A stretch of DNA of 48,761 bases from Paludibacter sp. (GTDB taxonomy: Bacteria; Bacteroidota; Bacteroidia; Bacteroidales; Paludibacteraceae): contig JAAFGX010000056.1 in assembly GCA_010365115.1 (NCBI GenBank), positions 1 through 48,761 of the forward strand, read 5' to 3'. Shown here piece by piece: positions 8,811-16,748 of this stretch (the stretch's first letter is position 1; every line of letters starts with the position of its first letter). The position numbers and the translations under genes are program-made. The notes beneath the pieces are model-generated. The model saw only the letters and a program-made list of their open reading frames with translations. It made no database searches and was not told the origin of the DNA.

Positions 8811-9500
8811 ATGCCTAAGAGAACAAAAGTAACTGCAAATGAAATTTACGAATTGTTATTAAACGACTTTAAGATAAAAGAACAAATTGGAAGCGTTGAG
8901 ATTATACTGGGTGGGATTTCTGCTAAATATAGTGGCAAAGATGCAATTGGTGACTTGCTACAGCAATGGCTTGGAGAATGGCTAAAACAGAAGAACTTTT
9001 ATTCTAGAACAAGAATAAACACTCAAGAGTTTCCTGATTTTTTATTAACTGAAGATGATAAAAGTGGCTTCTTAGAAGTAAAAACTTTTAATGCAAATGC
9101 TACACCAGCATTTGACATTGCAAATTTCGATTCATACAACAAATCATTGCTAAAAAAACCTGAAAGGCTGGATGCTGATTATTTGATATTTGGTTATAAA
9201 ATGATCGATTCAGTATTAAGCATAGATAACTTATGGTTAAAGAAAGTATGGGAGATAGCTGGTACATCTGGTGCAAATCCAGTGAATATGCAAACAAAGA
9301 ATAGCCAACCCTATAATTTAAGACCAATTAAATGGTATGCAAAAAGAGCAAAAAATAAACCATTTGAAGATAAAATTAGTTTTTTAAATGCGATTTCAGA
9401 AACGCTTGATAAATACTCGCATAGTACAAGTAGCTATAGTGAAAATTGGCTACAAAACATTAAAGATAAATATTTTGAAAACACGGGGATTAAGCTGTAA
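8811..9500 (+). CDS. NgoBV-like type II restriction endonuclease
   Basis: This 229-aa protein resembles the NgoBV/NlaIV family (GGNNCC recognition). Seen: a PD-(D/E)xK core with PD at 75-76 and EVK at 89-91, preceded by the helix GDLLQQWLGEWL (47-58) and followed by PAFDIANF and a KWYAKR patch. It converges with the methyltransferase gene, the two stops overlapping by 11 bp, a normal type II pairing. Start: ATG 8811 lies behind a -7 box. The open frame runs upstream to 8649, but the added residues are encoded by a repeat and a promoter. The specificity is inferred from family resemblance. No frameshift or lost catalytic residue is seen, so it should be active. Confidence 0.72.
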   Translation: MPKRTKVTANEIYELLLNDFKIKEQIGSVEIILGGISAKYSGKDAIGDLLQQWLGEWLKQKNFYSRTRINTQEFPDFLLTEDDKSGFLEVKTFNANATPAFDIANFDSYNKSLLKKPERLDADYLIFGYKMIDSVLSIDNLWLKKVWEIAGTSGANPVNMQTKNSQPYNLRPIKWYAKRAKNKPFEDKISFLNAISETLDKYSHSTSSYSENWLQNIKDKYFENTGIKL

Positions 9501-10863
9501 TCAATAGGCTTTCAACTTCAATCAATTCACATTTTCTATAATCCAAAGCATCTAAAATTCTTTCTGAAACGGCTCTTATTACTGGAACAACAACTGTATT
9601 TCCTAGTAAATCAAAAGCCAAACTTTCTTTTACAGGAATTTCATAATTTTCAGGATAACCAAATAATCGCAAACCCTCTCTTATTGTTAGTTTTCTTATT
9701 CCATTTCCATCGGGAACAACAATTTTCACCATGTCAGTTGCGACTAGAGTTGGAGCTATTTCGAAAGGGTTAAGAATTTTATTAACTTCAAAGCTTAATT
9801 TTCCAGTGACGATATTATAACCTTTTGGTTTTGTTTCATCATAAACTCGATTAGTAATTATCCCATTTTCTGTATTCTCTGTAATCAGCTTTTTAGGATA
9901 TTCAAATTTTATATACCCTTTTTCAACTAAGTCATCAAGAAGCTCTTTGACATTAATGTTCTCAAACAAATTGCTTGTTGGAAAGAATGTTTGTATTTGA
10001 TTTAATGTCAAAGGCATACCATCCATCCAATCAATGCCAATTTCACTTGCCCATTGTTTTTTACGTCTTTCTTTAAATAGTTTATTCAATAAAATTATTT
10101 GGTCTTTTGAGCATTCTCCTTTCACGCCAATATCCCAACTATGGATATTGTTATCTCCTCCTCTTTTATCTTTTATTGATTTACCATAAAGTTCTTCAAT
10201 AGAAAAATGTTTAAGTAACTTTCTAGTGAAATCGGTATTCATTGTTTTTTTGCCTTTCTCTAAGACATCATTTAAGAATGTGTATGTTGGTTCAAAATTA
10301 TCTAATGACACTTTATCTTTTTTTGTTCCGACAATAAATACTCTCTTTCTTGATTGAGGAACTCCAAAATATAAGCTATCTAAAACTTTCCATGAAACTA
10401 CATAACCTAATTCATCTTCAAGTTTATATAGAATTGTTTTTAAAGTTCTCCCAATATCATCAGTCTTGTTCTCTAAATCATGTTTTACTAGACCTTCAAC
10501 ATTTTCAAGAATAAAACCTTGTGGCTGTTTATGTTTTATAATTCGTTCAATTTCAAAGAATAAAGTTCCTCTAGTATCTGCAAAGCCTTGACGTTTACCA
10601 CTTGCACTAAAAGGTTGACATGGAAACCCACCAAACAAAAAGTCGAAATCTGGAATATCTTCATTTTTGAGTTGATAAATATCTCCTACAAAATTATCAT
10701 GATTATGATTATATTTTAAAGTTTGAACTGCGTAGGGTTTAATCTCTGAGGTCAAAACACATTCAGTTTCAATTCCTCTATCTTGACAGGCTTGTTCAAA
10801 TCCAAGACGAATCCCGCCAAGTCCAGCGAATAAATCTATAAATTTAAGTTTCTTAGTTTTCAT
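9490..10863 (-). CDS. DNA (cytosine-5-)-methyltransferase of the RM system
   Basis: This 457-aa C5-methyltransferase protects host DNA at the site cut by the partner endonuclease. Seen: motif I DLFAGLGGIRLGF (10-22), motif IV GGFPCQPFSASG with catalytic C82, motif VI ENVEG (120-124), motif VIII QSRKRVFIVG (170-179), a long variable target-recognition region (about 185-400) and motif X LLGNTVVVPVI near the end. Start chosen at MKTKKLK (10863): it overlaps the stop of the upstream DUF6471 gene by 11 bp, suggesting translational coupling, and the extra upstream 12 residues are not family-like. Its 3' end overlaps the convergent endonuclease gene. Confidence 0.93.
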   Translation of the reverse strand: MKTKKLKFIDLFAGLGGIRLGFEQACQDRGIETECVLTSEIKPYAVQTLKYNHNHDNFVGDIYQLKNEDIPDFDFLFGGFPCQPFSASGKRQGFADTRGTLFFEIERIIKHKQPQGFILENVEGLVKHDLENKTDDIGRTLKTILYKLEDELGYVVSWKVLDSLYFGVPQSRKRVFIVGTKKDKVSLDNFEPTYTFLNDVLEKGKKTMNTDFTRKLLKHFSIEELYGKSIKDKRGGDNNIHSWDIGVKGECSKDQIILLNKLFKERRKKQWASEIGIDWMDGMPLTLNQIQTFFPTSNLFENINVKELLDDLVEKGYIKFEYPKKLITENTENGIITNRVYDETKPKGYNIVTGKLSFEVNKILNPFEIAPTLVATDMVKIVVPDGNGIRKLTIREGLRLFGYPENYEIPVKESLAFDLLGNTVVVPVIRAVSERILDALDYRKCELIEVESLLITA

Positions 10864-11158
10864 GATTTGTAGTATTATAATCAACAGTAGATTCAGCAAC
10901 CATTAAATTTGAACGTTCAGTGGACATAAGATTTGAACGATACTCTTCAATTTCGATTTTGGTGCAACCAATAACAAATAGACATTGCATAAAAAACGAA
11001 GCACTAAAAGTACCACGACTTATCTTACTATCAACACTCGACTTTGTTTCAGAGCAACCGTTTTCATTCAACAGAACAGTTAAGTCTTCGGTAGAGACAC
11101 CTCGTTTGACTAACTCTGATTTGAGAATTCTTTTGACTTTATTGTTCCAATCTAACAT
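10853..11158 (-). CDS. DUF6471-domain protein, possible RM controller
   Basis: A 101-aa protein with a DUF6471-like core (residues 3-70: WNNKVKRILKSEL, KRGVS, SKISRGTFSASFFMQCL, IGC), which looks like a compact helical, HTH-like fold. Start at 11158 is supported by a promoter ending about 20 nt upstream; the longer frame would begin with AT-rich hydrophobic nonsense. It is the first gene of the methyltransferase transcript, overlapping it by 11 bp. The C-terminal part has a short tandem repeat (RSNLMSTE/RSNLMVAE). By position it could be a control protein timing methyltransferase expression, but this is inference; no function is established that I can cite. Confidence 0.65.
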   Translation of the reverse strand: MLDWNNKVKRILKSELVKRGVSTEDLTVLLNENGCSETKSSVDSKISRGTFSASFFMQCLFVIGCTKIEIEEYRSNLMSTERSNLMVAESTVDYNTTNHEN

Positions 11159-11179
11159 AGTACAATTTGAATTTATTTG

Positions 11180-11211
11180 CAAATATGAGAATAATAATTG
11201 AAATATACAAA
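11180..11211 (-). promoter_or_regulatory. Promoter of the DUF6471-methyltransferase operon
   Basis: On the minus strand TTTG (11208-11211) lies exactly 20 nt before CATATTTG (11180-11187), one mismatch from TAnnTTTG. The predicted leader is only about 15-20 nt. Confidence 0.6.
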
Positions 11212-11260
11212 TAAAACGACAAAAATAAAAAAAAATACACATAATACATAGATTTGTCAA

Positions 11261-11337
11261 GCCACCTGCCCAACAGCGTTCCGCTTGTCAGACAGTGTGG
11301 CTCGTGGGCAGCTGGCGGCTATCCCTATCCGTTAGGA
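11261..11337. repeat. attC-like inverted repeat at the right edge of the RM island
   Basis: Arms GCCACCTGCCCA (11261-11272) and TGGGCAGCTGGC (11305-11316) are complementary except for one position. Read on the minus strand the segment begins TCCTAAC (11331-11337) and ends GTTGGGC (11268-11274), 70 bp in all. This resembles integron attC sites (RYYYAAC ... GTTRRRY): the right core matches fully and the left has one mismatch. It starts 1 bp after the stop codon of the permease gene. The inner L boxes are not clear, so a generic Bacteroidota intergenic repeat is an alternative. Confidence 0.35.
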
Positions 11338-11338
11338 G

Positions 11339-12475
11339 TTACTTTCCATCTTCCTCTATTGGTTTATCTTCGGGCTCAGGGGATTGTATTATAGTTTCGG
11401 ATTGATTTGGATTTAACACAAATCGTTTGTAATACGAAATCATCAACGTTGTCATTGGAAGTGCGATAATCATTCCCACTACACCCATCAAAGAACCCCA
11501 AATGGAAAGTGACAGTAAAATCACTGCTGGATTCAATCCTGTAACTTTTCCCATGATTTTTGGAGTTAATATCAGATCTTGAATAAGTTGCAACACTAAA
11601 AAAACAATGACAATTCCGAGCAAAACTGACCAGTAGCTTTGACCCGTTTCGGCAGATCTGAGCAAAGCCAACAAAAGTGCAGGAATAACTCCAACTAACT
11701 GTAAATAGGGAACCATATTAAACAATCCAAGTGACAATCCAAATACAATAGCCAACGGCAACTGAATGATACTAAAACCAATTGAGAATAGAATTCCTAC
11801 AATTATTGCAACCAAAGCTTGTCCTCTAAAATAACGGTTCATCCCAATTTCAAGATCATGCAAAACTTCAGAAACAATGGAACGATGTTTCGGTGGAATA
11901 ATTTCAATCAAACCATCAGATATTTTTTTATAATCGAGTAAAATAAAAATCAAGTATAAAAAAATGATGACAATAACCGCTAACCCAAAAACAAAACTCA
12001 ACGATCCATTAATTAAATACCATAACTGAGGAGCTAGTTTTTTGATCCCGTTCATAATATTTTCGTCCTGAAGAGCGGATTGAATGTTTAGATTCCATAA
12101 ATAGTTGCGAATCTCATTTTGCCAGGCAATTGGAAGGAATATATCTACGTTGAAATTTTTGGAATAAAGCACTATTAAGTTCGATAGTTTGCTCACTTCG
12201 TTAATGACAAGAGGTGTCAAGAACCAGATTATTGCGGCAAAACCACAAATAAAAATCAAAAGAGTTGTAAAAATGGAAAGAATTCTATTTTTAAATTTCA
12301 GTTTGTTTTGAAAAAAACCAACAATTGGATTTAACAAATAAGCCAACAGCCAGGCGATAAGAAAAGGCAACAAAACTGCACTCAACTTTTTAATCAACAA
12401 GAAAATACCAATTAGAATGGCTAAACCAATTAGCATTCGCACTACACGATCCAAGGTGTAAGGTTTTGTATTCAT
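11339..12475 (-). CDS. AI-2E family transporter (PerM/YhhT-type membrane protein)
   Basis: A polytopic inner-membrane protein of 378 aa with about eight hydrophobic segments. It matches the AI-2E/PerM family, some members of which export autoinducer-2 or act as sodium-proton antiporters; substrate here is unknown. Seen: N-terminal paired helices LLPFLIAWLLAYLLNPIV, the PPKHR region (a membrane-proximal motif), MNRYFRGQALVAIIVG, LGLFNMVPYLQLVGVIPAL and LTPKIMGKVTGLNPAVILLSL split by short loops, all typical. Start chosen at MNTKPYTL (12475); the longer frame adds 16 residues that fall in the spacer after tdk. It probably shares a transcript with tdk, 67 bp upstream. Confidence 0.85.
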   Translation of the reverse strand: MNTKPYTLDRVVRMLIGLAILIGIFLLIKKLSAVLLPFLIAWLLAYLLNPIVGFFQNKLKFKNRILSIFTTLLIFICGFAAIIWFLTPLVINEVSKLSNLIVLYSKNFNVDIFLPIAWQNEIRNYLWNLNIQSALQDENIMNGIKKLAPQLWYLINGSLSFVFGLAVIVIIFLYLIFILLDYKKISDGLIEIIPPKHRSIVSEVLHDLEIGMNRYFRGQALVAIIVGILFSIGFSIIQLPLAIVFGLSLGLFNMVPYLQLVGVIPALLLALLRSAETGQSYWSVLLGIVIVFLVLQLIQDLILTPKIMGKVTGLNPAVILLSLSIWGSLMGVVGMIIALPMTTLMISYYKRFVLNPNQSETIIQSPEPEDKPIEEDGK

Positions 12476-12542
12476 ATAAAAAGTTTTTAGTAAACATGTT
12501 GACAAGGAAACGAGGAAAAACACGTGACAACTAACATTTTTA

Positions 12543-13139
12543 CTACTTGTTTACCGGTTTCCTTGTTTCCGCTTTATTATAACAATCACGACAAATCGGC
12601 TCATACTCCAACATCTCACCTAACAGAACACGTTTGTCGCTTTCCACCAAACGATGCGAAATGTAAGCCAGAGCGCCACAACGAACACAAATGGCATGAA
12701 CTTTAAAAACATCTTCGGCTATGGCACATAAAGCTGGCATTGGACCAAAGGGAACACCACGAAAATCCATGTCCAAACCGGCAATAATTACCCGAATTCC
12801 CTGATTGGCTAATTCGTTGCAAACATCAACCAATCCTTCGTCGAAAAATTGAGCCTCGTCGATACCAACCACATCCACATCGCCAGACATCAGTAAAATA
12901 CTTCCCGATGAATCTACAGGTGTAGAACGAATAGCAGTTCGATCGTGCGACACGACTTCATCTTCTGAAAACCGGGTATCAATCTTTGGTTTAAAAATTT
13001 CAACCTGCTGTTTGGCAAATTTAGCTCGTTTTAATCGTCGTATCAGTTCTTCAGTTTTTCCCGAAAACATTGACCCACATATAACTTCAATACTACCTCG
13101 CTTCTGCTGAATTGGATGGTTTACTTCTGAATAAATCAT
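12543..13139 (-). CDS. tdk: Thymidine kinase, type II
   Basis: It phosphorylates thymidine to dTMP with ATP in pyrimidine salvage. Seen: Walker A GSMFSGKT (22-29), the Walker B/catalytic segment DEAQFFDE with E95 as the expected base, the thymidine-binding lasso [15 protein letters not shown] (121-135), and a structural zinc site C151, C154, C183, C186. Length 198 aa is standard for tetrameric TK1-like enzymes. First gene of a probable tdk-permease pair. Confidence 0.95.
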   Translation of the reverse strand: MIYSEVNHPIQQKRGSIEVICGSMFSGKTEELIRRLKRAKFAKQQVEIFKPKIDTRFSEDEVVSHDRTAIRSTPVDSSGSILLMSGDVDVVGIDEAQFFDEGLVDVCNELANQGIRVIIAGLDMDFRGVPFGPMPALCAIAEDVFKVHAICVRCGALAYISHRLVESDKRVLLGEMLEYEPICRDCYNKAETRKPVNK

Positions 13140-13235
13140 AATTTTTTATTGAAATTTAGTATTGTTTTTTTTCTTATCTCTTTCTATTATTGTACCTTTA
13201 CACCCAATTATAGATTTTATCAGTTTTTTTCTCTG

Positions 13236-13243
13236 CAAAGATA
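13236..13243 (-). promoter_or_regulatory. -7 box (TATCTTTG) for tdk
   Basis: Exact TAnnTTTG on the minus strand about 97 nt upstream of the tdk start. A divergent near-match TACCTTTA (13193-13200, plus strand) could serve the gene at 13286, so the two units may have crossed promoters. Confidence 0.45.
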
Positions 13244-13285
13244 AAAAAATAACAAGTGCAGAAATTGTTTTTACAAAAAAAAGAT

Positions 13286-14098
13286 ATGAACAGAAAGTTA
13301 ATAGTCACATTGCTTCGGAAAAACATTCAGGAATTAGATATGATTACCGAAGGATTCATGGAAATGGATGAATACCCCAAAGCCATTATCAACCTGGCAC
13401 AACTGAAAATAGCAGATATTCAATCTTATATTATTCAACTTGAAGAAATAAAAAATGAGATTGAAACAACAACCGTTTTAATTGATACTCCAGAAATAAC
13501 GCCTGTTAACGAAGTACAGAATATTGATACTTTAGAAATAACACATGAACCGGAATCAATGTTTTTAGTTGAAGAATCCACTGAGGAAACAATTGAAGTT
13601 ACAGAAGTTACAGAGAACGTTGAAATTGTTGAATACTCATCAACAGAAGTGGAAAAAGAACAAATAGCTATTTCTGAATCTTTATCAACTCCTGAAGATT
13701 TTGAAGTAAAAGAAGTTACCAAAGTAATTTCATCCACCATAACTGAAACCAAAACCACCATTGAAGATACAAAAAGAACCATTCTGGGCGAAAAAATGAA
13801 TTCACACATACTTTCCCGAAACGATTCACTCTCAAAAACCGATCATTCCATTAGCTCCACTCTTGCAAATAAAAAAATTGAAGATATTAAACTAGCGATT
13901 AGTATTGGAGATCGGTTTCGGTTTCAACGCGAACTTTTCCGTGGTAATGGAGAAGAAATGAATAAAACATTGACTTACATCAATCAATTAGCGACTTTTA
14001 ATGAGGTTCAATCGTTTCTTGAGTCGAAATACGGATGGGAAGCGAATAACGAAACAGCCGAAGATTTTTATCAAATTGCGAGAAGAAAATTTCTGTAA
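13286..14098 (+). CDS. Bacteroidota-specific protein with a Thr/Glu-rich linker
   Basis: A 270-aa protein I recognise only as a conserved type found in Bacteroidota. Seen: an N-terminal helical part (1-60, LRKNIQELDMITEGFMEM), an acidic, Thr/Ser/Glu-rich low-complexity middle (about 60-175), and a compact C-terminal domain with SIGDRFRFQRELFRGNGEEM, DFYQIARRKF and W, the only well conserved part. There is no signal peptide or membrane segment. Start at 13286 (MNRKLIVTLL) is preferred over 13256, which adds ten residues. It lies between tdk (divergent) and rsmI (48 bp downstream, same strand). Function unknown. Confidence 0.7.
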   Translation: MNRKLIVTLLRKNIQELDMITEGFMEMDEYPKAIINLAQLKIADIQSYIIQLEEIKNEIETTTVLIDTPEITPVNEVQNIDTLEITHEPESMFLVEESTEETIEVTEVTENVEIVEYSSTEVEKEQIAISESLSTPEDFEVKEVTKVISSTITETKTTIEDTKRTILGEKMNSHILSRNDSLSKTDHSISSTLANKKIEDIKLAISIGDRFRFQRELFRGNGEEMNKTLTYINQLATFNEVQSFLESKYGWEANNETAEDFYQIARRKFL

Positions 14099-14146
14099 AA
14101 CCGTCCATTCAATCCGCAAGAAGTTGAAAGGAATTGTAGTTAAAAA

Positions 14147-14872
14147 ATGAGTACTGAAAATAAAAAGAGTTCTAAACTTTCTTCCGGCGAATCAAAGGGA
14201 GCAATATTATACGTTGTTCCTACTCCTATTGGCAATCTTGAAGATATGACATTTCGCGCCATCAGAGTTCTGAAGGAAGCTGATTTGATATTGGCAGAAG
14301 ATACACGAACCAGTGGTTTTCTATTAAAGCACTTTGATATAAAAACACCCATGCAATCGCACCACAAATTTAACGAACATAAAACCGTTGAAAGCGTTAT
14401 ACAACGTATAAAAAGTGGTCAAATTGTTGCATTAATTTCCGATGCCGGTACTCCGGCAATTTCAGATCCGGGTTTTTTAGTCGTTCGCCAATGCGTAGAA
14501 AATGAAATTGAAGTAGAATGCCTTCCGGGAGCGACAGCTTTTGTACCGGCTTTGGTTGCATCAGGTTTGCCAAATGATCGGTTTTGTTTCGAAGGTTTTT
14601 TCCCGCAAAAAAAAGGCCGTCAAACAAAAATGACTGAATTGTTAACTGAGAAACGTACGGTCATTTTTTATGAATCGCCCTACCGGCTTCTAAAAACACT
14701 TACGCAGCTTGCAGAAGTAGTGGGAAATGAAAGAAGAGCATCTGTTTCAAGAGAAATTTCTAAATTATTTGAACAAACAAAAAGAGGAACTTTAATTGAA
14801 TTAATAGAACATTTCACCGCACACAACCCAAAAGGTGAGATTGTCTTAATCATTGCGGGAGTTGAAGAATAA
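14147..14872 (+). CDS. rsmI: 16S rRNA (cytidine(1402)-2'-O)-methyltransferase
   Basis: A SAM-dependent tetrapyrrole-methylase-fold enzyme that 2'-O-methylates C1402 in the decoding centre of 16S rRNA. Seen: VPTPIGNLEDMTFRA (24-38), AEDTR (50-54), SDAGTPAISDPG (98-109), ATAFVPALVASG and FEGFFPQKKGRQ, all RsmI signatures. The 241-aa length is slightly shorter than E. coli RsmI and normal in Bacteroidota. It follows the conserved hypothetical gene in the same direction; the promoter of the next gene lies across its stop codon. Confidence 0.93.
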   Translation: MSTENKKSSKLSSGESKGAILYVVPTPIGNLEDMTFRAIRVLKEADLILAEDTRTSGFLLKHFDIKTPMQSHHKFNEHKTVESVIQRIKSGQIVALISDAGTPAISDPGFLVVRQCVENEIEVECLPGATAFVPALVASGLPNDRFCFEGFFPQKKGRQTKMTELLTEKRTVIFYESPYRLLKTLTQLAEVVGNERRASVSREISKLFEQTKRGTLIELIEHFTAHNPKGEIVLIIAGVEE

Positions 14873-14883
14873 CAGTATATTTG
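14854..14883 (+). promoter_or_regulatory. Promoter of the Cbp1-like lipoprotein gene
   Basis: TTG (14854-14856), 19 nt spacer, TATATTTG (14876-14883), an exact -7 box. It overlaps the end of rsmI and gives a leader of about 130 nt. Confidence 0.6.
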
Positions 14884-15019
14884 CAGCGTTTTTTAATGTC
14901 TTGAAATCAAGGGTATTTAAGTACGTTTATTTGAGTATGATTCAGATTTCATTATTCACTTATTTTACAGTCCATTTTCCCAGTTTTTAATAAAATTACA
15001 ATCAAATAAATAGTTCAAA

Positions 15020-15889
15020 ATGAAACCAATTATTTTTGCCTTTACTGTGATGCTCGTGATGTTAACATCATGTGGAAAACAATCTTCCGATTATAAAGAA
15101 TTAAAAGCTCAAAACGATTCTTTGTTAAACGAAAAGCTAAAACTTCAGGAAGAAGTGGATGGCTATTTTACTTCTATGAATGAGATAGAAGAGAATATCG
15201 AAAAAATTAAAAGCGCCGAAAACATCTTATCAAGTCAACCGGCAGGAAAAGAGCTGAGCGATGATGTTCGGTTGAAAATAAACGAAGATATGGCTTATCT
15301 GAGTGAAATGATCAAGACAAACAATGAAGAGCTGGAACGTTTAAAATCCCGTCTTAAAAAAAGCGGTTTCAAATCAACGGAACTTGAACGCACTATTTTG
15401 CGCCTCACCAATTCGTTAAAAGAAGAAAGCACTAAAGTAGTTGCGTTACATGCCGAATTGGCTCAAAGAGACTCTCTTATTGCACAATTAGGTAGCACAG
15501 TAAACGATTTGGGGAAAAATGTTGAGGTGTTGACCACCGATGTAAAAGCAAAAGAAACAACGATAAAAGAACAAGATGATGCAATTCATACTGCTTGGTA
15601 TGTATTTGGCACACGAAAAGAATTGAAAGAACAAAAAATAATTACTTCGGATGGATTATTTGCCGGACAAAAAGTGTTGCAACGCGACTTTAACAAGAAC
15701 TACTTTGTTCGCATTGATGCTCGAAACACCAAGTCAATTGCATTGTTTTCGACTAAGGCTAAGATCCTTACCAATCATCCAAAACCTTCATATACATTAG
15801 AAAAAGAAAATGGAAACTTCGTTTTGCTGATTGTGAATCCTTCCGATTTTTGGAGCATTAGCAAATATTTGGTGATAGAAGTGGATTGA
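15020..15889 (+). CDS. Coiled-coil lipoprotein resembling Cbp1-family adhesins
   Basis: A 289-aa exported lipoprotein. Seen: signal peptide with lipobox LTSC (lipidated C18), a long charged heptad-rich region (about 25-190: repeated Leu with Lys/Glu) that should form a coiled coil, and a C-terminal globular domain starting at WYVFGTRKELKEQ with FNKNYFVRID, LTNHP and PSDFWSISKYLVIEV. The overall plan matches what I know of Bacteroidales proteins named Cbp1 collagen-binding adhesin. Collagen binding is not visible in the sequence and may not apply. It has its own promoter. Confidence 0.6.
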   Translation: MKPIIFAFTVMLVMLTSCGKQSSDYKELKAQNDSLLNEKLKLQEEVDGYFTSMNEIEENIEKIKSAENILSSQPAGKELSDDVRLKINEDMAYLSEMIKTNNEELERLKSRLKKSGFKSTELERTILRLTNSLKEESTKVVALHAELAQRDSLIAQLGSTVNDLGKNVEVLTTDVKAKETTIKEQDDAIHTAWYVFGTRKELKEQKIITSDGLFAGQKVLQRDFNKNYFVRIDARNTKSIALFSTKAKILTNHPKPSYTLEKENGNFVLLIVNPSDFWSISKYLVIEVD

Positions 15890-15896
15890 AAAATAG

Positions 15897-16033
15897 ACCC
15901 TAACCTCGAATAAAAGAACCCCTAACCCCAAAAGGGGAACTGAATTAGCACTTTCTACATAAATTTAATTTGAATTAGTGAGATGAATACACGAGACGAA
16001 TGTAACTTCAACTCCTCTTTAGGGGTTGGGGGT
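15897..16033. repeat. MITE-like repeat, family A, copy 2
   Basis: Left end has ACCCTAACC and CCCCTAACCCCAAAAGGGG (15919-15937); right end has CTCCTCTTTAGGGGTTGGGGGT (16012-16033), an imperfect terminal inverted repeat. Internal words CTACATAAATTTAAT and GAGACGAA are shared with copy 1 (8503-8710). The element runs into the HAD gene and supplies its start codon. Confidence 0.6.
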
Positions 16034-16726
16034 AGCTACAAACACATTTTTATCGATTTAGATGACACGTTGTGGGATTTTCATGCCAATGCAAAAGAGG
16101 TGCTGGAAGAAATTTATGAAGAACAAAAGTTGAGTCAACACTTCAAAAACTTTCAAGAATACTTCAGAATATATGCCAAGCGCAATCTTGAACTTTGGGA
16201 ATTATACGGAAAAGGAGAAATTACAAAAGAGTTTCTTAATGTGGAACGATTTCGCCATCCGTTGAAACATGTTGGAGTAGATAATCATAAACTTGCAATA
16301 GAAACCGGGATTCAATTTTTGGAAATGCTCCCGATAAAAACAATCTTGATACCTTATGCTAAAGAATTGTTGGATTATCTTTATGCCAAATACCCGCTTA
16401 CGATAGTTTCAAATGGGTTCGTTGAAGTGCAATACAAAAAACTTCGCAACAGCCAGTTGGAATCATACTTTGCACACGTAGTACTTTCGGAGGCAGCCAA
16501 GGCACTAAAGCCGGACAAGCGTATATTTGAATATGCACTGCAATTAAATAACGCAAAAGCGTCAGAAACCATTATGATTGGTGACAGTTACGAAGCAGAT
16601 ATCAAAGGGGCTCAGAACGCCGGAATAGATCAGATTTTTTTTAATCTGCATTCGACAACTATCGATGCAGCAAACCCTCCAACATACACCATCTCAAAAT
16701 TGGAAGAAATTGTGGGAATACTTTAA
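15983..16726 (+). CDS. YjjG-type HAD phosphatase (pyrimidine nucleotidase)
   Basis: A haloacid-dehalogenase-fold phosphatase of the YjjG/YfnB class, which dephosphorylates nucleoside monophosphates including noncanonical pyrimidines. Seen: motif I DLDDTLWDF (25-33), motif II in TIVSNGF, a KPDKRIF lysine motif and motif IV GDSYEADIKGAQNAG. Odd: family members start with a few residues before YKHIF; here the first about 17 codons (15983-16033) derive from repeat A and no other start codon precedes the catalytic motif. The repeat thus seems to have replaced the native start. The gene stops 22 bp from the convergent DUF4302 gene. Activity is likely but expression signals may be altered. Confidence 0.82.
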   Translation: MNTRDECNFNSSLGVGGSYKHIFIDLDDTLWDFHANAKEVLEEIYEEQKLSQHFKNFQEYFRIYAKRNLELWELYGKGEITKEFLNVERFRHPLKHVGVDNHKLAIETGIQFLEMLPIKTILIPYAKELLDYLYAKYPLTIVSNGFVEVQYKKLRNSQLESYFAHVVLSEAAKALKPDKRIFEYALQLNNAKASETIMIGDSYEADIKGAQNAGIDQIFFNLHSTTIDAANPPTYTISKLEEIVGIL

Positions 16727-16748
16727 ACACAATTTTTGCAAATCCAAA

